A DNA stretch of 64,000 nt from Halobellus litoreus (GTDB lineage: Archaea > Halobacteriota > Halobacteria > Halobacteriales > Haloferacaceae). Position 1 is the stretch's first letter, and every line of letters begins with the position of its first letter. A program made the translations under genes and the position numbers. Location: contig NZ_JANHAW010000002.1 of NCBI RefSeq assembly GCF_024464595.1, forward strand, positions 1,326,192 to 1,390,191. Reading direction: 5' to 3'. This document shows positions 58,514 to 64,000 of the stretch, in pieces. A model generated the notes under the pieces. That model was not told the origin of the DNA and made no database searches. It saw nothing but the letters and a program-made list of their open reading frames with translations.

Positions 58514-58942
58514 CTACTCCCGAAGCGAGGAAGCGATGTCGCGGAGCGACTGGTCCGGACGCGCCGGGACGTCGTAGACGACGCGCTCGCCGGGGTCGCG
58601 GAGTCCGTAACAGAACCCCGGATCGAGCTCGTCGAGTTCGACTGCGTCCTCCGGTTCGCGGTCGTGCTCCGCACACCACTCGACGAGCCGGTTTTCTCCC
58701 TCTCCCGGCTCGCGCGTCAGCCGTTCGTTGTCGTAGGCCCCGCGAACGAGCAGCCCCGTGGAATCGGAAACGACGCGCGCGTGGGTCGTCGCGCCGTCGA
58801 GTAGTAGTCTGACGACGTCGCCCGCGTCGACGGCGGCGTCGTCGGGGAGACGGAGACAGGGTCGCCTGGTGCCGCCGCTGCGGGCGATGGTGGCCCGCAG
58901 ACTCGTTACCGAGGCGTGGTCGCTCGGGATCCGTTCGGACAC
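58514..58942 (-). CDS. Conserved haloarchaeal protein (DUF7112-like)
   Basis: 142 residues, soluble. It contains RLPDDAAVDAGDVVRLLLDG and ELDPGFCYGLRDPGERVVYD. It may be a small beta-barrel protein; I recall a haloarchaeal family of DUF7112 type but am not sure. It starts 6 bases after the S6e gene and is surely co-transcribed with it, which hints at a translation-related or housekeeping role. Confidence 0.75.
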   Translation of the reverse strand: MSERIPSDHASVTSLRATIARSGGTRRPCLRLPDDAAVDAGDVVRLLLDGATTHARVVSDSTGLLVRGAYDNERLTREPGEGENRLVEWCAEHDREPEDAVELDELDPGFCYGLRDPGERVVYDVPARPDQSLRDIASSLRE

Positions 58943-58948
58943 GAGCGG

Positions 58949-59380
58949 TTACTCGTCCGCGTCCGCGTCGTCTGCTTCGTCGGCGTCTGCGTCGTCGGCG
59001 GCTTCCTCGGCCGCTGCTTCCTCGTCGTCGCCGAGCGTGCCGTCGACGACCGCGGCGTTGATCTGTGCGGTCTCGTCGGAGACCTGTCGGCCGCGAACAG
59101 TGATGCGCTTGCGCTCGCCGTCGCGGGACGGGTTGTAGCCCACGCCGCCCTCCAGGAGGAGTTCTTTCAGACTCGATCCGGCGACGTCGGCCCGCATCGG
59201 TCGGCCCGCTTCGTCGGAGCCTCCGGTGAGTTCCAGCGCGTGACCGTCGAGACCGACGGCACCGCCGTCGACCTCGTCGCCGATCTCGCGGCCGAGGAAC
59301 CGGTTCGCGTCCTGTCCGTCGACCTCGAACTGCTCTGTGTGTCCGGTCTCGTCGGAGACGACGACCTTGAATTCAGCCAT
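58949..59380 (-). CDS. rps6e: 30S ribosomal protein S6e
   Basis: 143 residues. The core (1-115) contains [17 protein letters not shown] and [20 protein letters not shown], which are S6e. The last 28 residues are an Ala/Asp/Glu tail typical of haloarchaeal ribosomal proteins. It is the first gene of a pair with the DUF7112-like gene. A GATAAAAAG box lies 22-29 bases upstream. Confidence 0.95.
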   Translation of the reverse strand: MAEFKVVVSDETGHTEQFEVDGQDANRFLGREIGDEVDGGAVGLDGHALELTGGSDEAGRPMRADVAGSSLKELLLEGGVGYNPSRDGERKRITVRGRQVSDETAQINAAVVDGTLGDDEEAAAEEAADDADADEADDADADE

Positions 59381-59402
59381 AAACGGGAGGAGACGGCCGC
59401 CG

Positions 59403-59409
59403 ATAAAAA
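59403..59409 (-). promoter_or_regulatory. TATA box of rps6e
   Basis: ATAAAAA on the + strand reads TTTTTAT on the minus strand, about 23-29 bases before the ATG at 59380. Confidence 0.55.
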
Positions 59410-59500
59410 GTACGTCGAAAGCGACTCCCGGCCGAACGCCGCCGCAGGCGGACGAGGAGTCCGGTTCGAGGCGGGACGAACCGACCGACTAACGAGGCGA

Positions 59501-60604
59501 TCAGCCGTCGGTGTCGAATCCCGCTTCCCAGCGGAACCGGCCGTTTCGCTGGACGACCTCGCCGTCGACTTCGAGCCGCGAGTCCTCGCTGACGTCGGTG
59601 ATGAGGTCGACGTGGACGGCCGAGTCGTTGCCCGACTCGCCGTCGGGGAGGCAGGCGTCGTAGGCCCGTCCGAACGCGAGGTGGACGGTGTCGCCCATCT
59701 TCTCGTCGAAGAGGATGTTGTCCGTGATCCGGTCGATCCCGCGGTTCATTCCGATGCCGAGTTCGCCGAGCCGACGCGCCCCCTCGTCGGTATCGAGCAG
59801 GTCACCGAGAGTCTCTTCGCCGGCCTCGGCGCTGAAATCGACGATGCGACCGTCTTCGAATCTGAACCAGACGTCGCGAACGCGCGTGCCCGAGATGGTC
59901 ATCGGAACGTCGAAGACGACCTCCCCCTCGGTGTCGTAGGGCGCGGTGAACACCTCGCCCGACGGGAGGTTGTGCGAGTCGTAGGCGACGGAGGCGGCGG
60001 AGTTGACCGCGGTCCGCCCCTCGATCGACATCCGGAGGTCCGTGTCGCCGGTCACCAGCCGCACCTCGCTCCCCGCGTCAAGGACCGACTTCAACTCCGC
60101 CATCTCCTCGGCGAGAGACTCCCAGTCGCGGAGGATCGCCCCGTAGACGAACTCCTGGTACGACTCGTAGGACATCCCGGCCTGCTGGGCCAGCGACCGC
60201 GTCGGGTGGACGGTCGACACCCAGTCGGTCTCCATTCGCGCCTCCTTGATCGGCTGGCGCGCTCGCGCCGCGGCCTGCCGCGTCGCGCCGTCGACGTCCG
60301 CGGTCGCGAACGTGTTGCGGCCGCCGCCGAGGAAGAGGACGGAATCGGCGTTCTCGTACAGCGCGAGTTCGTGCGCCGGTGCCTCGTCGAAGTCCCCCGA
60401 GTGCGCGCGGAGGTACGCACGAGAGACCTCGTCGGAGGCGTAGGTCGTCACGACGTTGGCCTCGCGCTCGCCGAGCGCCTCCGCGACGGCGACAGCGAGG
60501 TCGTGTGCGCCCTCCGCGACGCTGACGACGACGTCGTCGCCCGGTTCGATGCGTGCACTCCAGTCGACCAGCGTCTCGGCGTGCTCGCGGATGCGTTGAT
60601 CCAT
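59501..60604 (-). CDS. Aminopeptidase, M29 family
   Basis: 367 residues. The metal-binding residues of the M29 thermophilic aminopeptidase family are visible around GELGIGMNRGIDRITDNILF and MGDTVHLAFGRAYD, with HVDLITD near the end. VRLVTGDTDLRMSIEGRTAV is another shared stretch. It removes N-terminal amino acids from peptides and so may act after PepF. The ATG at 60604 is normal for the family. It is divergent from the ATP-grasp gene and shares a short promoter region with it. Confidence 0.9.
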   Translation of the reverse strand: MDQRIREHAETLVDWSARIEPGDDVVVSVAEGAHDLAVAVAEALGEREANVVTTYASDEVSRAYLRAHSGDFDEAPAHELALYENADSVLFLGGGRNTFATADVDGATRQAAARARQPIKEARMETDWVSTVHPTRSLAQQAGMSYESYQEFVYGAILRDWESLAEEMAELKSVLDAGSEVRLVTGDTDLRMSIEGRTAVNSAASVAYDSHNLPSGEVFTAPYDTEGEVVFDVPMTISGTRVRDVWFRFEDGRIVDFSAEAGEETLGDLLDTDEGARRLGELGIGMNRGIDRITDNILFDEKMGDTVHLAFGRAYDACLPDGESGNDSAVHVDLITDVSEDSRLEVDGEVVQRNGRFRWEAGFDTDG

Positions 60605-60634
60605 ACAGCATCTGCGTGGGCGCGGTCAAAAACG

Positions 60635-60640
60635 CTTATC
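60635..60640 (+). promoter_or_regulatory. TATA-like box of the ATP-grasp gene
   Basis: CTTATC lies 24 bases upstream of the GTG at 60665. The spacing supports that GTG as the true leaderless start. Confidence 0.5.
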
Positions 60641-60664
60641 GCCCGACGCGGCCGAGCGCCGGGT

Positions 60665-61573
60665 GTGACAGCCATCGCACTGGCGACCGCCGCCGACCTG
60701 CCCGCACTCGTCGACGACGACAGTTCGTTTCTGGCCGCGCTGCGGGACCGAGGAGTCACCGCGACGCCGGTCGTCTGGTCCGACGAGTCGGTTGCCTGGG
60801 ACGACTTCGACGCCGTCGTCATCAGATCGACCTGGGACTACTACCGCCGTCCGGACGAATTCGCGGCGTGGATCGATCGCGTCGACGCGGCGTCGCCGAC
60901 CGTGTTGAATCCGCCCGAGACGCTGCGGTGGAACCGCCACAAGTTCTATCTGCGCGATCTGGCGGCCCGCGGCGTCGACACGTTTCCGACGGAGTACGTC
61001 CAGCGAGGAGCGGACGCGTCCCTCGCCGCCGTCTTCGAGCGACGCGACTGGGACGAAGCCGTCGTCAAGCCCGCCGTGAGCGCGGGCGCGTTCGAGACGA
61101 AACGCATCGCTCGTGGGGAGGCGGCGACCGAACAGCCGTGGTTCGACGACCTGCTCGCCGATCGCGACGTCCTCGTCCAAGAGTTCGCCGACGGGATCAC
61201 GGCGGGCGAGTGGTCGCTGGTGTTCTTCGACGGCGACTACAGTCACGCGGTCCTCAAGCGACCGGAAGCCGGCGACTTCCGCGTTCAGGAGGACCACGGC
61301 GGCAGCGTCGCCGCCGAGACGCCGAGTGAGTCGCTACGGGAGCGAGCCAGCGAAGTCGTCGACGCCGTGCGTGCCGAACGCGGCGGTACGGTGCCGCTGT
61401 ACGCTCGCGTCGACGGGATCGGACGGGCCGAGCCGGAACGGTTCGAGAACACAGCCCGAAGCGGCCCGGCGTTCCGACTGCTCGAAGTCGAACTCATCGA
61501 ACCGGAGCTGTTCTTCCGGGTCGACGCCGACGCCGGCGAACGGTTGGCCGAGGCCCTCCTCGACCGTCTCTGA
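60665..61573 (+). CDS. ATP-grasp ligase (RimK-like)
   Basis: 302 residues. VVIRSTWDYYRRPDEFAAWI, FYLRDLAARGVDTFPTEYVQ and AVVKPAVSAGAFETKRIARG resemble ATP-grasp enzymes of the RimK/DcsG-like group, as does the metal-binding stretch near the end, FRLLEVELIEPELFFRVDAD. These enzymes join a carboxylate to an amine or similar group. The product is unknown. The GTG at 60665 is supported by a TATA-like box 24 bases upstream. The gnd gene follows after 79 bases. Confidence 0.82.
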   Translation: MTAIALATAADLPALVDDDSSFLAALRDRGVTATPVVWSDESVAWDDFDAVVIRSTWDYYRRPDEFAAWIDRVDAASPTVLNPPETLRWNRHKFYLRDLAARGVDTFPTEYVQRGADASLAAVFERRDWDEAVVKPAVSAGAFETKRIARGEAATEQPWFDDLLADRDVLVQEFADGITAGEWSLVFFDGDYSHAVLKRPEAGDFRVQEDHGGSVAAETPSESLRERASEVVDAVRAERGGTVPLYARVDGIGRAEPERFENTARSGPAFRLLEVELIEPELFFRVDADAGERLAEALLDRL

Positions 61574-61652
61574 GGCTCGTATCCGGCGATCGCGGTCGCC
61601 TGGCTCCCGCGAAACCGCAACCACTACGACCTCCGGCCGAGCAGCCTCCGGT

Positions 61653-62555
61653 ATGCAACTGGGCGTCATCGGCCTCGGCCGGATGGGACAGATCGTCGTC
61701 GACCGCGTGCTCGACGCCGGACACGACGTCGTAGCGTTCGACCTCGACGCGGCGGCGGTCGCGACTGCCGCCGACGCGGGCGCGAGGCCGGCAGAGGACC
61801 TCAACGACCTCACCGACCGTCTCGGCGAGGGGAAACGGATCTGGCTGATGGTCCCCGCCGGCGAGGCCGTCGACGCGACGCTCTCGGAACTCGAACCGCA
61901 CCTCGACGCGGAGGACGTCGTCGTCGACGGCGGCAACTCCCACTTCGAGTCGTCGGTCCGCCGAGCGGAGTCGACGGACGCGGCGTACCTCGACTGCGGG
62001 ACCTCCGGCGGCCCGGCCGGGGCCGAACTGGGCTTCTCGCTGATGATCGGCGGCCCCGAGTGGGCCTACGAGGCGATGACGCCCGTCTTCGACGCCATCG
62101 CCACCGGGCCGGCCGGCCACGACCGGATGGGCCCGAGCGGGTCGGGCCACTACGTGAAGATGGTCCACAACGGCGTCGAATACGCCCTGATGCAGACCTA
62201 CGGCGAGGGGTTCGAGTTGCTCGCGAACGGCCGCTACGATCTCGATCTCGAATCGGTCGCCCGCACGTGGAACAACGGCGCGGTCATCCGGTCGTGGCTG
62301 CTCGAACTCTGCGAGGAGGCGTTCCGCGAGGAGGGGAACGACCTCGGCGACGTCGCCGACCACGTCGCGGGCGGGTCGACCGGCACCTGGACCGTCCAGG
62401 AGGCGCTCGAACAGGAGATTCCGGTGCCACTCATCTACCAGGCCCTCGCAGAGCGCTTCGGCAGCCGCGCCGACGACGGCCGCTTTGCTCGCCGACTGGC
62501 GAACCGCCTGCGCTACGGGTTCGGTCGGCACGAGGTCCAGCGGCGCGGGGAGTAA
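61653..62555 (+). CDS. gnd: 6-phosphogluconate dehydrogenase (decarboxylating)
   Basis: 300 residues, the short form. LGVIGLGRMGQIVVDRVLDA is the dinucleotide motif, DCGTSGGPAGAELGFSLMIG the substrate loop, and GSGHYVKMVHNGVEYALMQT the catalytic region with its Lys and His. In haloarchaea it serves the oxidative pentose phosphate route to ribulose 5-phosphate. The ATG at 61653 gives the normal start. No glucose-6-phosphate dehydrogenase gene is adjacent. Confidence 0.93.
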   Translation: MQLGVIGLGRMGQIVVDRVLDAGHDVVAFDLDAAAVATAADAGARPAEDLNDLTDRLGEGKRIWLMVPAGEAVDATLSELEPHLDAEDVVVDGGNSHFESSVRRAESTDAAYLDCGTSGGPAGAELGFSLMIGGPEWAYEAMTPVFDAIATGPAGHDRMGPSGSGHYVKMVHNGVEYALMQTYGEGFELLANGRYDLDLESVARTWNNGAVIRSWLLELCEEAFREEGNDLGDVADHVAGGSTGTWTVQEALEQEIPVPLIYQALAERFGSRADDGRFARRLANRLRYGFGRHEVQRRGE

Positions 62556-62584
62556 ACAGACCACATCGGCGGCGGTTACTGAAC

Positions 62585-62643
62585 AACTGCCACGGGCGGG
62601 ATTGGAAGGGGCCGCGGGGGCTTCCGAGCGCTTCTTGGCAGTT
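62585..62643 (+). promoter_or_regulatory. Nested hairpin upstream of the ferredoxin gene
   Basis: AACTGCCA (62585-62592) pairs with TGGCAGTT (62636-62643). Inside, GGAAG (62604-62608) pairs with CTTCC (62621-62625). It follows the gnd stop codon by about 30 bases and lies upstream of the ferredoxin TATA box. It could be a terminator for gnd or a small structured RNA. Confidence 0.4.
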
Positions 62644-62696
62644 CTTCTCGTGTTCGCGGTATTCACGAAACCGTATCGCCGCGGCAATCACAATTT

Positions 62697-62702
62697 CCTT
62701 AA
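62697..62702 (+). promoter_or_regulatory. TATA-like box of the ferredoxin gene
   Basis: CCTTAA lies 24 bases before the ATG at 62726, giving a leaderless transcript. Confidence 0.55.
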
Positions 62703-62725
62703 CCCCCGACTCCGTAGCCGCCGAT

Positions 62726-63313
62726 ATGGTCGAAATCAACCTCGTGGGGCTGGGTCTCGGGGTAACCCTGACGCTCCTCGCGGTGTCGCTGCACTACGCC
62801 CGTGGCACCGGGTGGTCCCCCACCGGAGACATCTCCCAGGAGGTGCTCGAACAGCGGGCGAGCGCCGTGCCGGAGACGGACTTCCCCGAACCGATGAACC
62901 GCTCCATCGGCGGCGGTGCCGCCCCCGCAGGGGCAGTCGCCGGCGGCGAGGAAGGCGCCGAACTCGAAGAGGGCGGCGAGGCCGAGGAGTCGAGTCCGGC
63001 CGACATCCCCGAAGACGAGATCGAGTACTTCGAGGTCGAGTTCGCGAAGCAGGGCGAGACGATCGAACTCGCGAACAACGAGACAGTCCTCGAACAGGGC
63101 GAAGAGCACGGCTGGGACCTCCCCTACGCCTGCCGACAGGGACAGTGCGTCTCCTGTGCCGGTCAGATCACGTCCGGTGGGAACTCCGAGGACTACGTCG
63201 TCCACGACAACCAGCAGATGCTCGACGACGCCGAACTCGACGAGGGCTACACGCTCACCTGCGTCGCCTACCCCCGAGCGGACTTCACGATCGAGACGGG
63301 CGAAGCGCCCTGA
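62726..63313 (+). CDS. Membrane-anchored 2Fe-2S ferredoxin
   Basis: 195 residues. A single N-terminal hydrophobic segment (INLVGLGLGVTLTLLAVSLH) anchors the protein. An Ala/Gly/Glu-rich linker (about 50-95) leads to a plant-type ferredoxin domain with cluster ligands in YACRQGQCVSCAGQI and TLTCVAYP. It should carry electrons at the inner face of the membrane; the partner is not evident from neighbours. It differs from the soluble haloarchaeal ferredoxin in its anchor and linker. Confidence 0.9.
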   Translation: MVEINLVGLGLGVTLTLLAVSLHYARGTGWSPTGDISQEVLEQRASAVPETDFPEPMNRSIGGGAAPAGAVAGGEEGAELEEGGEAEESSPADIPEDEIEYFEVEFAKQGETIELANNETVLEQGEEHGWDLPYACRQGQCVSCAGQITSGGNSEDYVVHDNQQMLDDAELDEGYTLTCVAYPRADFTIETGEAP

Positions 63314-63353
63314 GACGGCCGGTTCGTTCGACTTTTGAGCGCGTTCACAACCG

Positions 63354-63358
63354 TTAAA
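63354..63358 (+). promoter_or_regulatory. TATA-like box of the tRNA-Arg gene
   Basis: TTAAA lies 26 bases before the tRNA 5' end at 63385. Confidence 0.45.
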
Positions 63359-63384
63359 CCACCAGCAGGTCTACCCGTTTTCGA

Positions 63385-63457
63385 GGGCCCGTAGCTCAGT
63401 GGACAGAGTCCCTGGTTCCGGACCAGGATGTCGCGGGTTCAAATCCCGTCGGGTCCG
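63385..63457 (+). tRNA. tRNA-Arg (anticodon CCG)
   Basis: 73 bases with a complete cloverleaf. The acceptor stem is GGGCCCG with CGGGTCC (one G-U pair) and the discriminator is G. The anticodon arm CCTGG-TTCCGGA-CCAGG gives the anticodon CCG, which reads CGG. The T-arm is GCGGG-TTCAAAT-CCCGT. No CCA is encoded. A perfect short hairpin follows the 3' end, and AT-rich DNA begins after it. Confidence 0.95.
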
Positions 63458-63471
63458 TCAGATTTTCTGAC
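63457..63471 (+). terminator. Hairpin at the tRNA 3' end
   Basis: GTCAGA-TTT-TCTGAC is a perfect 6-bp stem that starts at the last base of the tRNA. It may end the tRNA transcript, or form part of an attachment site. Confidence 0.5.
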
Positions 63472-63771
63472 GGGGCGAATTCAACAGACTGCGGCCGGGT
63501 GTATATAAGCTAATCCCCTTATGACGATTTTGAGTTCGTTACTTAGCGTGACGGGGGTCGTCGCCTTCGTGCGGTTCGTGAAATACACAAGATGGAGTTG
63601 TACTAAGTCCTTTGGGTGATCGGGGCGCTGTTCTAGGTTGTTGCAATGGGTTGTGATGGGATTATTCGCATACTTGCGGCCACGACAGACTAAATTGGTC
63701 AGTATAGATCAAATTGTTCACACTAATTAAGATGTAGAAAATATTTAAATAAGTCTTCAGAATCCCAAACG
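63472..63771. other. AT-rich spacer after tRNA-Arg
   Basis: About 300 bases without a credible gene and much lower GC than the rest of the window. A TATATAAG string occurs near 63502 and AT-rich DNA with ATATTTAAAT at 63741-63750. Such a composition change right behind a tRNA is typical of an integrated element, but no integrase is seen before the window ends. Confidence 0.55.
63741..63750 (+). promoter_or_regulatory. TATA box of the partial membrane gene
   Basis: ATATTTAAAT ends 21 bases before the ATG at 63772, typical leaderless spacing. Confidence 0.55.
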
Positions 63772-64000
63772 ATGGCTCGTCCTGAGATAGCCCCTCCTGC
63801 GTTTAAGCGAGGGTTATTGGTCCTCGTCACAGCATATTTTGTTATAATCGCTCTTCTGTCTGGACTGGCACTTATCTCTGGCAGAGGGTCTCCCCCACCA
63901 CTTCTGGGGATGGCTTGGGGCATCTTGCTTGTTGGAATCGGGGTTGGAGCGTATAGACTTGAAGGAGTGTCCCCACGTTCGATTCTGTCGTTTTCCCAAT
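63772..64000 (+). CDS. Membrane protein, partial (cut by window end)
   Basis: At least 76 residues, open to the window's end. It starts MARPEIAPPAFKRG and has two hydrophobic segments, VLVTAYFVIIALLSGLALIS and LLGMAWGILLVGIGVGAYRL. Codon use is AT-rich compared with the other genes, in keeping with an acquired region. No family is recognised from this part. A TATA box lies just upstream. The opposite-strand frames in the same DNA are shadows. Confidence 0.6.
   Translation, partial: MARPEIAPPAFKRGLLVLVTAYFVIIALLSGLALISGRGSPPPLLGMAWGILLVGIGVGAYRLEGVSPRSILSFSQ

Noticed and set aside
58916..60664. Long + strand frame opposite rps6e and the M29 aminopeptidase
   Set aside because: Shadow frame; real coding on this strand starts at the GTG at 60665.
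63723..63999. Minus-strand frames at the window end
   Set aside because: They oppose the hydrophobic + strand frame that has a TATA box and start codon, and they show no conserved features.
1..64000. CRISPR arrays, insertion sequences, transposases or integrases
   Set aside because: No regularly spaced repeats with unique spacers, no transposase-like DDE protein and no integrase motifs were found.

Overview
The window is chromosomal DNA of a halophilic archaeon (class Halobacteria). It is GC-rich, its proteins are strongly acidic, and many genes start within 20-30 bases of a TATA-like box (leaderless). It carries archaeal-type ribosomal proteins S19e and S6e, PDCD5, a class I lysyl-tRNA synthetase, an archaeal RNase P RNA, a ubiquitin-like small modifier, and the PitA fusion first described in Haloferax. 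The genus cannot be fixed from sequence alone. Most of the window is ordinary core chromosome. Accessory signs are tRNA-end-like direct repeats at 1-230, an AT-richer surface-protein locus at 28.6-30.6 kb, an AT-rich patch at 44.77-44.96 kb, and an AT-rich stretch after a tRNA-Arg gene at 63.4 kb.

Layout. 0.5-6.1 kb: flavin disulfide reductase, glycerol kinase, nitrilase-superfamily amidase, dihydroorotase. 6.2-12.7 kb: lipoate-ligase-like protein, M23-fold protein, thioesterase, isochorismatase-family (nicotinamidase-like) hydrolase, surface lipoprotein, nicotinate phosphoribosyltransferase, AMMECR1. 12.86-13.35 kb: RNase P RNA, followed by a metzincin-like lipoprotein. 15-22 kb: beta-CASP nuclease, acetamidase/formamidase, small modifier, conserved haloarchaeal proteins, winged-helix regulator, UspA and GNAT genes. 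22.3-30.6 kb: membrane and surface genes (LssY-like membrane protein, GT-C glycosyltransferase, apparently circularly permuted binding protein, PAP2 phosphatase, PKD/lamin-tail surface protein). 30.9-48.4 kb: UspA, DHH phosphoesterase, TruA, HisS, alcohol dehydrogenase, DMT transporter, the S19e-PDCD5-PP-loop operon, flippase-like protein, ThiL, site-2 protease, MoaE fusion, PyrH-LysS. 48.5-63.3 kb: second site-2 protease, PitA, aldo/keto reductase operon, FAD oxidase, PepF, S6e, M29 aminopeptidase, ATP-grasp enzyme, 6-phosphogluconate dehydrogenase, membrane-anchored ferredoxin. A tRNA-Arg (CCG) and the start of a membrane gene in AT-rich DNA end the window.

The most interesting feature is a four-copy intergenic element at about 4655, 22125, 32708 and 56347, all on the + strand and each between unrelated genes. 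Every copy has a TTTAT(A/C) box, exactly 24 bases, then GTGACGT(G/A)G-type sequence. A GC-rich helix follows, with a second helix that would cross it as a pseudoknot. The second helix shows compensatory base changes between copies (G-C to A-U, and C-G to U-A). This looks like a multi-copy small-RNA family with its own promoters. I do not recognise it by name.

Other points of note: the family 5 solute-binding protein at 25654-27495 has its canonical C-terminal part before the N-terminal part; a regulator promoter carries TTTCA-type inverted repeats and an 11-bp hairpin; the flippase-like gene at 40681-41730 has a coding-like tail in another frame; and the tRNA-Arg junction may border an integrated element.
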